DNA of 41,622 nt. It comes from Pseudomonas sp. BN417. GTDB taxonomy: Bacteria; Pseudomonadota; Gammaproteobacteria; Pseudomonadales; Pseudomonadaceae. How positions within the stretch are numbered: the first letter of the stretch is position 1; each line of letters begins with the position of its first letter. Below the pieces are notes generated by a model that was not told the origin of the DNA, searched no databases, and worked only from the letters and a program-made list of their open reading frames with translations. Position numbers and translations under genes: made by a program. Where the stretch lies: contig NZ_SSOJ01000096.1 in the NCBI RefSeq assembly GCF_029871205.1, forward strand, positions 1-41,622, read 5' to 3'. Positions 1-11,100 of the stretch are shown here, in pieces.

Positions 1-144
1 GCAGCAGGCGGCCGTTGGGCCAGAGCACTTCGACGAGGAAATTCAGATAGGGTTCACGGACCGCCAGCAGGGTGTATTCACGCAGCAGGCGGCCGTTGGG
101 CCAGAGCACTTCGACGAGGAAATTCAGATAGGGTTCACGGACCG
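1..144. repeat. 81-bp period tandem duplication inside fimV
   Basis: Bases 1-63 are repeated without mismatch at 82-144, offset 81 bp, and the first copy is cut by the window edge. The copies diverge exactly after 63/144. 81 bp is 27 codons, so the fimV frame stays open through both copies. It could be a true tandem duplication or an assembly artefact at a contig end. Confidence 0.9.
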
Positions 145-448
145 GCTTGCTCGAGGTCACCCGGATGACACTGCGGCCATTGGGCTTGAGGACCGGGGTG
201 AATTTGAGGTCCGCCAGGAAGTACTGGCGATCGACGCCGGCCTTGGAGAACTCCTCGGCCGACGCCAGGCCCGGCTTGACCTCGGCCGATGCGAGATCGC
301 GCACTTCGAGCAGCTCGATCTCCGCGACCAGAGGCTGGTTCAAGGAGGAGCGCAGGGTGACTTCCCCAAGCCCGAGCGCGTGGGCCATGCCCGAAGTCAG
401 CGCGGATGCGGCCGCGATTGCCAGCACAAGTTTGCGAACCCGAACCAT
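1..448 (-). CDS. fimV: FimV-like pilus assembly/peptidoglycan-binding protein, N-terminal part
   Basis: Only the first ~149 codons are in the window; the gene runs off the left edge. It starts at ATG 448 with a signal peptide (MVRVRKLVLAIAAASALTSG, cleavage near AHA-LG), then the conserved FimV N-terminal domain (LGLGEVTLRSSLNQPLVAEI; SSKPVREPYLNFLVEVLWPNG). FimV is an inner-membrane, LysM-containing hub for type IV pilus assembly, twitching and cAMP signalling; those later domains are not visible here. It follows the asd paralogue, as I recall for P. aeruginosa. Oddity: the segment REPYLNFLVEVLWPNGRLL occurs twice, 27 residues apart, from an in-frame 81-bp duplication. Family assignment is firm; the intact length cannot be judged. 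Confidence 0.85.
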   Translation of the reverse strand, partial: MVRVRKLVLAIAAASALTSGMAHALGLGEVTLRSSLNQPLVAEIELLEVRDLASAEVKPGLASAEEFSKAGVDRQYFLADLKFTPVLKPNGRSVIRVTSSKPVREPYLNFLVEVLWPNGRLLREYTLLAVREPYLNFLVEVLWPNGRLL

Positions 449-541
449 AGAGTGATTCCCTTGTTTTATCTTTTTTCTCGCTGCGCGAGAGGAGGGTCTT
501 AAGTCGCTGCCTGCGCACGCCGAAACGGCGGCTCCCCATCA

Positions 542-568
542 ACGATAAGGCCAAGCCAGTATTGTCAA
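542..568 (-). promoter_or_regulatory. possible sigma-70 promoter for fimV
   Basis: On the minus strand a perfect TTGACA (568-563) is followed by TATCGT (547-542) with a short 15-bp spacer, in the 142-bp gap between the asd paralogue and fimV. The implied leader is roughly 85 nt. The perfect -35 is directly visible; the short spacer makes the call tentative. Confidence 0.4.
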
Positions 569-590
569 GCTAGAATATTTCTACAAATTT

Positions 591-1619
591 TCAGGTAAGT
601 ATCTTTGACAGATAGTGTTTTATCAATAACTCGGCAGACTGCACGGCATTGAGCGCAGCGCCTTTTCTTGCATTATCTGAAGCAATCCACAAATTGAGTT
701 CACAGGGGTCATCCAACCCGCCGCGCACCCTGCCTACATATACCGAATCCTGCCCCACAGCGTCGCCGACGGCGGTCGGATAATCGCCCTCGTCTTCCAC
801 CAATTCGACACACGGCGCCTGGCGCAGGCGCTCGAAAACGGCAGCAAGGTCCACTGCCTTGTCCGCCACCAGGGAAACCGCCAGGCTGTCGCCGAAGAAC
901 ACCGGCGCCAGGGCGCATGTGGCGGACACGCGCAACCCGGGCTCACCGAGCAATTGCCTGATTTCGCTGGCCATGCGCCGCTCCAGGGCGATATGCCCCT
1001 GGGCATCGGGCGCACCGGCCTGGGCCAGGATGTTGAAGGCGATCTGCCGGTCGAAGAAACGCGGCTCCAGCGGCCTGGCGTTGAGCAGTTCGGCAGTCTG
1101 CCGGGCCAATTCGGTGACCCCTTCGCGACCGCGGCTGGAGACCGCCAGGCTGGCCGTCACACTGAGGCGCTGCGCCGTGAACAGGTCCTTCAGGGGCGCA
1201 AGCACGCAGGCCAGGGCCACGGCGGAGGCACTGGGACTGGTCAGCTGATAGGGCGCCGCCAGACCTTCCAGCAACTGCGGGTTGGCTTCCGGCACCAGGC
1301 TTGGCGCCGCTGCGGCATCCAGGGCCCCGGAAAGGTCGATCAGCGAACAGCCCGCGGTGGTTGCCCGAGCAGCGAAGCTGCGGGTCACGGCCTCGCCGGC
1401 GGCGAAGAAGACCAGGCGCACCTGGGCGAAGTCGAAGTCGGCCACATCGCGGACGCGCAGGTTGCGCCCCTTGAAGGGCAACGAAGCGCCGGCGGACTCG
1501 CCACTGGCAAGGAGATGGAGGGTGCCGACCGGGAATTCCCGCTCCTCGAGGAGCTGGACGAGGGTTTCGCCAACGGTGCCGGTGGCGCCGATCACGGCGA
1601 TGTCGAGGGACTGGCTCAT
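591..1619 (-). CDS. aspartate-semialdehyde dehydrogenase homologue (Usg/Asd2-like), probably inactive as ASADH
   Basis: A 342-residue protein with the N-terminal Rossmann motif IAVIGATGTVGETL and overall ASADH layout, directly downstream of true asd. Where ASADH has the catalytic cysteine (GGNCTVS in the neighbouring Asd), this protein reads LTSPSASAVALA, so the nucleophile is replaced. This matches the Usg-type paralogue found beside asd in many gammaproteobacteria, whose role is not settled. It starts at ATG 1619 and ends 142 bp before fimV. The family is clear; loss of ASADH activity is inferred from the missing cysteine. Confidence 0.88.
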   Translation of the reverse strand: MSQSLDIAVIGATGTVGETLVQLLEEREFPVGTLHLLASGESAGASLPFKGRNLRVRDVADFDFAQVRLVFFAAGEAVTRSFAARATTAGCSLIDLSGALDAAAAPSLVPEANPQLLEGLAAPYQLTSPSASAVALACVLAPLKDLFTAQRLSVTASLAVSSRGREGVTELARQTAELLNARPLEPRFFDRQIAFNILAQAGAPDAQGHIALERRMASEIRQLLGEPGLRVSATCALAPVFFGDSLAVSLVADKAVDLAAVFERLRQAPCVELVEDEGDYPTAVGDAVGQDSVYVGRVRGGLDDPCELNLWIASDNARKGAALNAVQSAELLIKHYLSKILT

Positions 1620-1688
1620 GGGGGACTACTTCTGGCGATGCGGGGAGCGGCACTGTAACCGCCACCCCGTATGCAAGCAATCGAGGGC

Positions 1689-1720
1689 TGGGGATACCGA
1701 CGAGCCTAATCGGTACCCCA
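1689..1720 (-). terminator. hairpin after asd
   Basis: TGGGGATACCGA (1689-1700) faces TCGGTACCCCA (1710-1720), giving a long stem with one bulge just past the asd stop. There is no clear U-run, so it may attenuate or protect the 3' end rather than fully terminate. Confidence 0.4.
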
Positions 1721-1728
1721 GGAAACCA

Positions 1729-2841
1729 TCAACGCTCCAGCAGGATACGCAGCATCCGGCGCAGCGGCTCGGCGGCACCCCAGAGGAGCTGGTCGCCGAC
1801 GGTGAAGGCGCCGAGGTATTGCGAACCCATGTTGAGCTTGCGCAGACGGCCGACCGGAACGCTGAGGGTGCCGGTCACGGCAGTCGGGGTCAGTTCGCGC
1901 ATGCTGATTTCGCGCTGGTTCGGCACCAGTTTCACCCAAGGGTTGTGCTGGCTGATCATGCCTTCGATGTCGGCGATCGGCACGTCCTTGTTCAGTTTGA
2001 TGGTCAGCGCCTGGCTGTGGCAGCGCATGGCGCCGATGCGCACGCAGATGCCATCCACCGGGATCGGGCTCTTGAAGCGGCCGAGGATCTTGTTGGTCTC
2101 GGCCTGGCCTTTCCACTCTTCGCGGCTCTGGCCGTTGGGCAGTTCCTTGTCGATCCAGGGGATCAGGCTGCCGGCCAGGGGCACACCGAAGTTCTCGGTG
2201 GGGAAATCTTCGCCGCGCATGGCTTCGGCCACCTTGCGGTCGATGTCGAGGATGGCGCTGGCCGGATTGGCCAGGTCATCGGCGACAGCTGCATGGGTCG
2301 CGCCCATCTGCTTGATCAGCTCGCGCATGTTCTGCGCACCGGCGCCGCTCGCCGCCTGGTAGGTCATGGCGCTCATCCACTCCACCAGACCGGCTTCGAA
2401 CAGGCCGCCGAGTGCCATCAGCATCAGGCTGACGGTGCAGTTGCCGCCGATGTAGTTCTTGGTGCCCGCGTCCAGTTGCTGGTCGATGACCTTGCGGTTG
2501 ACCGGGTCGAGGACGATGACCGCGTCATCCTGCATGCGCAGGCTGGAGGCCGCGTCGATCCAGTAACCCTGCCAGCCGGCTTCGCGCAGCTTGGGGAACA
2601 CCTCGTTGGTGTAGTCGCCGCCCTGGCAGGTCAGGATCACATCGAGGCTCTTCAGCTCGTCGATGCTGTAGGCGTCCTTCAGCGGGGCAATGTCCTTGCC
2701 GACCGCCGGGCCCTGGCCACCGACATTGGAAGTGGTGAAGAACACCGGCTCGATCAGGTCGAAATCCCGCTCTTCCAGCATTCGCTGCATGAGCACGGAA
2801 CCCACCATGCCGCGCCAACCGATCAGACCTACACGCTTCAT
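1729..2841 (-). CDS. asd: aspartate-semialdehyde dehydrogenase
   Basis: Reduces L-aspartyl-4-phosphate to L-aspartate 4-semialdehyde with NADPH, at the branch to lysine/diaminopimelate, threonine and methionine; cytoplasmic. The 370-residue protein opens with the nucleotide-binding motif [12 protein letters not shown] and carries the catalytic cysteine at about residue 135 in [10 protein letters not shown]. Length and motifs match the gram-negative Asd subfamily. It lies 57 bp after leuB and 109 bp before its inactive-looking paralogue, all on the same strand. Start is ATG 2841. Confidence 0.97.
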   Translation of the reverse strand: MKRVGLIGWRGMVGSVLMQRMLEERDFDLIEPVFFTTSNVGGQGPAVGKDIAPLKDAYSIDELKSLDVILTCQGGDYTNEVFPKLREAGWQGYWIDAASSLRMQDDAVIVLDPVNRKVIDQQLDAGTKNYIGGNCTVSLMLMALGGLFEAGLVEWMSAMTYQAASGAGAQNMRELIKQMGATHAAVADDLANPASAILDIDRKVAEAMRGEDFPTENFGVPLAGSLIPWIDKELPNGQSREEWKGQAETNKILGRFKSPIPVDGICVRIGAMRCHSQALTIKLNKDVPIADIEGMISQHNPWVKLVPNQREISMRELTPTAVTGTLSVPVGRLRKLNMGSQYLGAFTVGDQLLWGAAEPLRRMLRILLER

Positions 2842-2898
2842 GACAACTACACCTTTCGTGAAAAAGTGGGCCGCTGGTTTTCCAGCGAGCCCGACAGA

Positions 2899-3981
<1,083 letters not shown>

Positions 3982-4023
3982 GCTTTCCTCATCCATTAAT
4001 AGGCGCCGCAGCGCCGTCAATTC

Positions 4024-4788
4024 TCAGCGTTCGGCCCACAGCACCAGCACATCGGTACTGAAGGAGCCGTCCGCGGCAATCTCGAAATACTCGCGCACCT
4101 CCTCACCCACCGCGCTCTGCAGGGCGAGGATGGCATCGCGGAAAACCGCCGGGGTGCGCATGCGCTCGATCCAGGAGGCGAACTCCAGGCGCAGGCGCTG
4201 GCGCGTGTGCCCGGTGACGAACAACCCTGCTTCGCTGACCTGCTGCAGCCACTCGGCCGCGGAATAATCGCGCACATGGCTGGTATCGCGCAGCACTTCC
4301 ACCGTTTGCAGGTGGGTGTCGAGCAACGGGCTGCCGGGCGAGGCGACATCGATGAAGGCCGCCACGCCGCCGGGTTTCAGCACCCGGCGCACTTCGCGCA
4401 GGGCGAGGCCGAGGTCGCTCCAGTGGTGCGCCGAATAGCGGCTGAAGACGAAATCGAAGCTGGCATCGGCAAAGGGCAAGCGCTCGGCCGCGCCACGTTC
4501 GGTGTGTACATTGCCCAGGCCACGCTGGGCAGCGGCGCTGGCGACGACTTCGAGCATCTGCTCGGACAGGTCGTACGCCACCACCTCGCCGACCAGCGGC
4601 GCGACGTGGAAGCTGACATGTCCGGCGCCGCAGCCGAGGTCGAGCACGCGCGCGTCGCCACGGCCGTCGACCGCCGCCTGCAGCAGCGAGAACTCCACGC
4701 CCTGGGCATGCACCGCACTACTCAGGTAGGCATTGGCCTGCTCGCCGAACTGGCGCTGGACCACCTGCTCATGGGCTTTGTAGCTCAT
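4024..4788 (-). CDS. class I SAM-dependent methyltransferase
   Basis: A 254-residue Rossmann methyltransferase of the Methyltransf_11 type. Motif I is VLDLGCGAGHVS, then an acidic motif II in VVAYDLSEQML, and a later LKPGGVAAFIDV block. The substrate is not predictable; the fold resembles UbiE/BioC-type enzymes. It sits between leuD and leuB, the position of the P. aeruginosa homologue (PA3119 as I recall), so it is co-transcribed with leucine genes without an obvious leucine role. ATG 4788 has a GGTGGAGA site; a GTG at 4809, abutting the leuD stop, is a weaker alternative. Confidence 0.88.
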   Translation of the reverse strand: MSYKAHEQVVQRQFGEQANAYLSSAVHAQGVEFSLLQAAVDGRGDARVLDLGCGAGHVSFHVAPLVGEVVAYDLSEQMLEVVASAAAQRGLGNVHTERGAAERLPFADASFDFVFSRYSAHHWSDLGLALREVRRVLKPGGVAAFIDVASPGSPLLDTHLQTVEVLRDTSHVRDYSAAEWLQQVSEAGLFVTGHTRQRLRLEFASWIERMRTPAVFRDAILALQSAVGEEVREYFEIAADGSFSTDVLVLWAER

Positions 4789-4809
4789 TGCATTCTCCAC
4801 CGGGCGCAC

Positions 4810-5454
4810 TCAGGCGTCCCGAAACAGCCAGGGTTGGCGCTGCCGATAGCCGGCCTCGAAGGCCTTGATCGCGTCGGCGTCCTGCAGGGTCAGGCCGATG
4901 TCATCCAGGCCGTTGAGCAGGCAGTGCTTGCGGAAGGCATCCACCTCGAAGCCGTACTGCTTGCCGTCCGGACGGGTCACCGTCTGCGCCGCCAGGTCGA
5001 CGGTGAGCTGGTAGCCTTCATTGGCTTCCACCTGCTGGAACAGCTCATCGACTTCTTCTTCCTTCAGGATGATCGGCAGCAGGCCGTTCTTGAAGCTGTT
5101 GTTGAAGAAGATGTCGGCATAGCTCGGCGCGATGATGGCGCGGAAGCCGTACTCGTCCAGGGCCCAGGGCGCGTGTTCGCGGCTGGAACCACAACCGAAG
5201 TTCTCGCGGGCGAGCAGAACGCTGGCACCCTGGTAGCGCGGGAAGTTCAGCACGAAGTCCTGGTTCACCGGACGCTTGGAGTTGTCCTGGTTCGGCTGGC
5301 CGACATCCAGGTAGCGCCACTCGTCGAACAGGTTGGGACCGAAGCCGGTGCGCTTGATCGACTTGAGGAATTGCTTGGGAATGATCTGATCGGTGTCGAC
5401 GTTGGCGCGATCCAGCGGAGCGACGAGACCGGTGTGTTGGGTAAAGGCTTTCAT
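4810..5454 (-). CDS. leuD: 3-isopropylmalate dehydratase small subunit
   Basis: Swivelling subunit of isopropylmalate isomerase, which with LeuC converts 2- to 3-isopropylmalate. The 214-residue protein begins [20 protein letters not shown] and contains [12 protein letters not shown] and [13 protein letters not shown], both LeuD hallmarks. The frame is open upstream into leuC, but ATG 5454 has an AGGAGA site and the family N-terminus. It starts 11 bp after the leuC stop, consistent with coupled expression of the two subunits. Confidence 0.97.
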   Translation of the reverse strand: MKAFTQHTGLVAPLDRANVDTDQIIPKQFLKSIKRTGFGPNLFDEWRYLDVGQPNQDNSKRPVNQDFVLNFPRYQGASVLLARENFGCGSSREHAPWALDEYGFRAIIAPSYADIFFNNSFKNGLLPIILKEEEVDELFQQVEANEGYQLTVDLAAQTVTRPDGKQYGFEVDAFRKHCLLNGLDDIGLTLQDADAIKAFEAGYRQRQPWLFRDA

Positions 5455-5465
5455 CTCGACTCTCC

Positions 5466-6890
5466 TTACTTGAGCAACTCGCGAACATCGACGAAACGGC
5501 CGGTCACCGCGGCGGCGGCGGCCATGGCCGGGCTGACCAGGTGGGTACGACCACCGGCGCCCTGGCGTCCCTCGAAGTTGCGGTTGGAGGTGGACGCGCA
5601 ATGCTCGCCACTCTCCAGGCGGTCCGGGTTCATCGCCAGGCACATGGAGCAGCCCGGCTCACGCCATTCGAAGCCCGCCTCGATGAAGATCTTGTCCAGG
5701 CCTTCCTGTTCGGCCTGCTGCTTGACCAGGCCCGAGCCCGGCACCACCAGCGCCTGCTTGACGGTCGCGGCGACCTTGCGGCCCTTGGCCACGACAGCGG
5801 CGGCGCGCAGGTCTTCGATGCGCGAGTTGGTGCAGGAACCGATGAATACGCGATCCAGCTGGATATCGGTGATCGCCTGGTTGGCGGTGAGGCCCATGTA
5901 CTTCAGGGCGCGCTCGATGGAGCCGCGCTTGACCGGGTCGGCTTCGGCGGCCGGGTCCGGCACGCGCTGGTCGACCGGCAGCACCATCTCCGGCGAGGTG
6001 CCCCAGCTGACCTGGGGAATGATGTCTTCGGCACGCAGCTCGACCACGGTGTCGAAGTGGGCATCGGCATCGGACACCAGGTCGCGCCAGGCGGCCGCGG
6101 CCTTGTCCCAGTCGGCGCCCTTCGGCGCGAAGGGACGGCCTTCGACGTAGGCGATGGTCTTCTCGTCCACCGCCACCAGGCCGACGCGGGCACCCGCTTC
6201 GATGGACATGTTGCAGATGGTCATGCGGCCTTCGACGGAAAGGTCGCGAATCGCGCTGCCGGCGAATTCCAGGGCATGGCCGTTGCCGCCAGCAGTGCCG
6301 ATCTTGCCGATGATCGCCAGTACGATGTCCTTGGCAGTGACGCCGGCAGGCAGCTCGCCCTCGACGCGCACCTGCATGTTCTTCATCTTTTTCGCCACCA
6401 GGCACTGGGTGGCCAGCACATGCTCGACCTCGGAGGTGCCGATGCCGTGGGCCAAGGCGCCGAAGGCGCCATGGGTGGAGGTGTGGGAGTCGCCGCAAAC
6501 CACGGTCATGCCCGGCAGGGTAGCGCCCTGCTCCGGGCCCACTACGTGGACGATGCCCTGGCGCACGTCGTTCATCTTGAACTCGAGGATGCCGAAGTCA
6601 TCGCAGTTCTCGTCCAGGGTCTTGACCTGGATGCGCGAGACCTCGTCGGCGATGGCTTCGAGGCCACCCTGGCGCTCGGCACGGGTGGTCGGCACGTTGT
6701 GGTCCGGGGTGGCGATGTTGGCATCGACGCGCCAGGGCTTGCGACCGGCCAGGCGCAGCCCTTCGAAGGCCTGCGGCGAGGTCACTTCGTGGAGGATGTG
6801 GCGGTCGATGTAGATCAGCGACGAACCATCGTCGCGACGCTTCACCTCGTGAGCATCCCAGAGCTTGTCGTAGAGCGTCTTGCCGGCCAT
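5466..6890 (-). CDS. leuC: 3-isopropylmalate dehydratase large subunit
   Basis: The [4Fe-4S] subunit of isopropylmalate isomerase, an aconitase relative. The 474-residue protein begins [16 protein letters not shown]; cluster cysteines are visible in GSCTNSR and in the CxxC of [29 protein letters not shown] is the conserved substrate-side block. First gene of the leuC-leuD-methyltransferase-leuB-asd run, divergent from a LysR gene. ATG 6890 follows a GAGG site. Control by the divergent LysR protein is inferred from layout and the palindrome at 7007. Confidence 0.97.
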   Translation of the reverse strand: MAGKTLYDKLWDAHEVKRRDDGSSLIYIDRHILHEVTSPQAFEGLRLAGRKPWRVDANIATPDHNVPTTRAERQGGLEAIADEVSRIQVKTLDENCDDFGILEFKMNDVRQGIVHVVGPEQGATLPGMTVVCGDSHTSTHGAFGALAHGIGTSEVEHVLATQCLVAKKMKNMQVRVEGELPAGVTAKDIVLAIIGKIGTAGGNGHALEFAGSAIRDLSVEGRMTICNMSIEAGARVGLVAVDEKTIAYVEGRPFAPKGADWDKAAAAWRDLVSDADAHFDTVVELRAEDIIPQVSWGTSPEMVLPVDQRVPDPAAEADPVKRGSIERALKYMGLTANQAITDIQLDRVFIGSCTNSRIEDLRAAAVVAKGRKVAATVKQALVVPGSGLVKQQAEQEGLDKIFIEAGFEWREPGCSMCLAMNPDRLESGEHCASTSNRNFEGRQGAGGRTHLVSPAMAAAAAVTGRFVDVRELLK

Positions 6891-6923
6891 CGTCAGGTCC
6901 TCATCAGCTTGTTTCGGTGCGCA

Positions 6924-6968
6924 GGGGTCGAAAGCCCCTTTTGCTTGTGGGGACGATCCTAGGGGCTT
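6924..6968 (-). promoter_or_regulatory. leuC leader with competing hairpins
   Basis: In the leuC 5' leader, AAGCCCCT (minus strand, 6968-6961) can pair perfectly with AGGGGCTT (6939-6932). The same GGGG can instead pair with a CCCC inside that loop or with the CCCC just downstream (GGGGCTTTCGACCCC, 6938-6924). Three mutually exclusive stems sharing one G-tract is an attenuator-like layout. No leucine-rich leader peptide is present, so a regulatory role is only a suggestion. Confidence 0.3.
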
Positions 6969-7006
6969 GCATCGAATAACTCAAATTCATATTTTTCATC
7001 CAAAGG

Positions 7007-7021
7007 ATTCCATTATGGAAT
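7007..7021. promoter_or_regulatory. LysR-type operator between leuC and its divergent regulator
   Basis: ATTCCATTATGGAAT is a perfect 15-bp palindrome and contains the LysR-family T-N11-A signature. It lies in the 219-bp gap between leuC and the divergent LysR gene. A weaker GAAT-N7-ATTC dyad lies at 6974-6988, nearer leuC, as expected for a second (activation) site. The site is directly visible; binding by the adjacent regulator is inferred. Confidence 0.7.
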
Positions 7022-7109
7022 AGAAATACGTTACAACCTTCAAGCCGCGAGCAAACCTCCGTACAGACCCGCTTGCGACTTGAAAATCCGCCGCCTGGAG
7101 CTCAAGAAA

Positions 7110-7997
7110 TTGGATCTCGCCAGCCTCAATGCCTTCATCGCCATCGCCGAGACCGGCAGCTTTTCCGAAGCCGGCGAACGCCTGCACCTGACCCAGCCAG
7201 CGGTCAGCAAGCGCATCGCTTCCCTCGAGCAACAGCTCACCGTGCGGCTGTTCGACCGCCTGGGCCGCGAGGTGAGCCTGACCGAAGCAGGACGCGCCCT
7301 GCTCCCTCGGGCCTATCAGATCCTCAATGTGCTGGACGACACCCGCCGTGCCCTGAGCAACCTCTCCGGCGATATCAGCGGCCGCCTGACCCTGGCCACC
7401 AGCCACCACATCGGCCTGCACCGCCTGCCGCCGCTGTTGCGCGCCTTCACCAAGGCTTACCCGCAGGTGGCGCTGGACATCCAGTTCCTCGATTCGGAAG
7501 TGGCCTATGAGGAGATCCTTCATGGCCGTGTCGAGCTGGCGGTGATCACCCTGGCTCCGGAAACCGCGCTGCCGGTGCAGGCGGTGCCGGTATGGAACGA
7601 CCCACTGGACTTCGTCGCCGCGCCCGAGCATCCCCTTGCCCGCGACAAGACCATCTTCCTCCCCGACGTGGCGCGACATCCGGCGGTATTCCCCGGCGGC
7701 AACACCTTCACCCACCACATCGTCCGCCGCCTGTTCGAGGCCGAGGGCCTGACGCCGAACATCGCCATGAGCACCAACTACATGGAAACCATCAAGATGA
7801 TGGTTTCCATCGGCATCGCCTGGAGCGTGCTGCCGCGCACCATGCTCGACGATTCGGTGGTGCGCCTGCCGCTGCAGGACATCCAGCTGAGCCGCCAGCT
7901 CGGCTACATCCTGCATACCGAGCGCACCCTGTCCAATGCCGCCAAGGCCTTCATGGCCCTGCTCGACGCCCAGCGCGACGGCCTTGCGTACCTGTGA
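7110..7997 (+). CDS. LysR-family transcriptional regulator, probable regulator of leuC operon
   Basis: A ~295-residue LTTR. The N-terminal helix-turn-helix (DLASLNAFIAIAETGSFSEA, then TQPAVSKRIASLEQQL) is followed by an effector-binding domain with two Rossmann-like lobes (RLTLATSHHIGLHRLPPLL onward). No ATG fits. TTG 7110 is preferred because it gives the usual few residues before the HTH and has GGAG 9 nt upstream; TTG 7080 is possible but lacks a ribosome-binding site. It diverges from leuC as in P. aeruginosa. The co-inducer is unknown; a leucine-pathway intermediate is a guess from context. Confidence 0.88.
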   Translation: MDLASLNAFIAIAETGSFSEAGERLHLTQPAVSKRIASLEQQLTVRLFDRLGREVSLTEAGRALLPRAYQILNVLDDTRRALSNLSGDISGRLTLATSHHIGLHRLPPLLRAFTKAYPQVALDIQFLDSEVAYEEILHGRVELAVITLAPETALPVQAVPVWNDPLDFVAAPEHPLARDKTIFLPDVARHPAVFPGGNTFTHHIVRRLFEAEGLTPNIAMSTNYMETIKMMVSIGIAWSVLPRTMLDDSVVRLPLQDIQLSRQLGYILHTERTLSNAAKAFMALLDAQRDGLAYL

Positions 7998-8108
7998 CGG
8001 CAAGGGCTAAGTTGAGCCGCACAGCATAAGAACAGGGTCGGAAGGCGCATTGCCCAGCGCGCCGGTCACCGACCCGAATATCTGCCCTACCGCCGGAAAG
8101 GGGCGCGC

Positions 8109-11100
8109 ATGCGCAAAGCCAGTGACCCGACTCCCCCGCTTCCCCATATTCCAGCCCTCGATCCCGTCGCCTTCGAGCAATCCTGGCAAGACGCCCACAG
8201 CCTGCTGGCCGCGCTGAACGGCGCACAACTGGGCGCCTGGTCCTGGGATATCGACACCGGCCGGGTCACCTGGTCCCGCGGCGCCCAGGCACTATTCGGC
8301 CTCGACCCACACCGGCCACTGAGCGAGCCGGTCGACTACATCCAGCTGATTCCCGAAGACGACCGCGGCGAGGTGCTGCACCTGTTCCGGGAAGTCCTCG
8401 CCGGGCGCCAGGCCGAGCGCGCCATGCGCCACCGAATCCGCTGGCCCGATGACAGCCTGCGCTGGCTGGAAATAAGCGGCAGCCTGCAGCCCGAGGCCGA
8501 TGGCCGGCGACGGATGATCGGCGTGATCCGCGATGTCACCCTGCAGCAACAGCGTGCCCAGGACCTGATCAGCTCGCAGCAGCGCTATTCCAGCCTGTTC
8601 CACCTGAGCCCGGACGTGGTGCTGCTGGTCCGCCTGACCGACAGCCTGATAGTCGAGGCCAACCAGCACTTCGAAAACGTGCTCGGCTGGCCGGCGGCCG
8701 AGACCATCGGCCATACCACCCTCGAACTGGGTATCTGGGTCGACCTGGACCAGCGCGAATGGCTGCACCGCCATACCCGTGGCAATAGCGCTCCAGTGTC
8801 CCAGGAGGTCAAGCTGCGCACCCGCGCCGGCGGCATCCTCTACGGCGTGCTGTCGAGCCAGTACATCGAGCTGGAAGGGCACCCCTACCTGATCAGCACC
8901 TTCCTCGACACCACCGAGCGCAAGCGCGCCGAGAACGCCCTGCGCAAGAGCGAGGAGAAGTTCGCCAAGGCCTTCCGCAGCACGCCCGAGGCGGTGGTGA
9001 TCACCGATCGCACCAGCGGCCGCTTCATCGAGATCAACGCCGGCTTCGAGCGCCAGTTCGGCTGGAGCAAGGACGAGACCATCGGCCGCAGCTCCCTGGA
9101 CCTGGGTATCTGGGAAGACCCAAGGCAGCGCCAGGCGATGCTCGACACCCTGCAGCAGGACGGCAGCCTCAGCGAGCTGGAAGTCAACTTGCGCTACCGT
9201 GACGGCACCCGCGGTACCTGCCTGCTCTACGGCGAGGAGATCGAGCTGGATGGCAACACCTGCCTGGTGCTGACCGCCCGCGACATCACCCGCCAGCGCG
9301 CCCAGGAACAGGCCCTGAGGGAAAGCCAGGAGCGCCTCAACCTGGCGCTGGAATCCGCCGACCTCGGTACCTGGGACTGGCATATCGCCAATGGCACCCT
9401 CTATGGCTCCGCCCGCGCCTCGGCCCTGCACGGCCTGGCCAAGGAGCCCTTCGAAGGCGCGTTCGGCGACTTTTTCGTCTGCGTCCCGGAGGAAGACCAG
9501 CAGAACATGCGCCGCGCCTACCAGGAGCTGCTGGAGGGGCGCGACAGCGAGTACCAGGTGACCTATCGCACGCGCTTCGCCAACGGCGAGGTTCACTACC
9601 TGGAAAGTACCGCCAAGCTCTATCGCGACGCGCTGGGCCGGCCGCTGCGGATGACCGGCATTCTCATGGATATCAGCGAACGGGTGCGCCGCGAGCAGCG
9701 CCTGGCGGCTTCGGAGGAGAAGTTCGTCACCCTGTTCCAGGCCAGCCCCGATCCCATCTGCGTCTCGCGTATCCGCGACGGCGTGTTCATCGAGATCAAC
9801 CCCAGCTTCAGCGAAGTGTTCGGCTGGCAGCCGGAGCAGATCGTCGGCCGCAGCGGACCCGAAGTGAATTTCTGGGCCGAGCCCGAGCAGCGCGCGCAAC
9901 TGTTCAGCGAGCTGCTGCGCGACCAGTGCCTGGACAACGTCGAGGCGCGCTTCCTGACCCGTGACGGCCGCCTGCTGACCTGCGTGGTGTCCAGCCGCTT
10001 CATCCGCGTCGAGCGCCAGCTCTGCATCACCACCACCTTTCGCGACATCACCGCGCGCCAGCAGGCGGAGGCGGCGCTCAAGGCCAGCCAGGAGAAGTTC
10101 GCCAAGGCCTTCCACTCCAGCCCCGACGCCATCACCATCACCGAGCGCAACACCGGGCGCTACATCGAAGTCAACGATGGTTTCTGCCGACTCACCGGCT
10201 ATCGCCCGGAGGATGTGCTGGGTCGTACCGCCAGCGAGATGAACATCTGGGCCAGGCCCACCGAGCGCGACCAGCTGATCGAGATCATCACGCGCAACGG
10301 TCGCGTGCACCACCTGGAGATGCTCGGCCAGCACCGCGACGGCAGTCAGAAGACGGTGGAAGTCTCGGTGGAGCAGATCGAGCTGGACGGCACGCCCTGC
10401 CTGCTGCTCACCGCGCGCGACATCAGCGCCCTGAAGGACGCCCAGGCGCAGATCCAGCACCTGGCCTACCACGACCCGCTGACCAACCTGCCCAACCGCG
10501 CGCTGCTGACCGATCGCCTGACCCAGCAGATCGCCCTGCTGCAGCGCCACAACATGCGCGGCGCCCTGCTCTTCCTCGACCTCGACCACTTCAAGCACAT
10601 CAACGATTCCCTCGGCCACCCTCTGGGCGATGCGGTGCTGAAAATGGTCACCGCCCGCCTGGAAGCCAGCGTCCGGCTGGAAGACACGGTGGCGCGCCTG
10701 GGTGGCGACGAGTTCGTGGTGCTGCTCACCGGGCTGGAGGGCAAGCGTTCGGAGGTCACCCGCCAGGTGCGCATGATCGCCGACAAGCTGCGCAAGCTGC
10801 TGGCCGAACCCATGCTGCTGGAGGGTCACCGCCTGCAGGTCACCCCGAGCATCGGCATCGCCCTGATCCCGGACCACGGCGCCAGCCCAGCCGACCTGCT
10901 CAAGCGCGCCGACATCGCCCTGTACCGGGCCAAGGATTCCGGACGCAACGCCATCCAGATGTTCCGCAGCACCATGCAGGACGCCGCCAGCGAACGCCTG
11001 CGGCTGGAGAGCGACCTGCGCATGGCGCTCGCCCGCGGCGAGTTCGAACTGCACTTCCAGCCCCAGGTGGATGCCCGCAACAACCGGGTGGTGGGCGCCG

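Noticed and set aside
6904-6972. A 22-codon upstream frame in the leuC leader
   Set aside because: It has only one leucine codon and no ribosome-binding site, so it does not support classical leucine attenuation.
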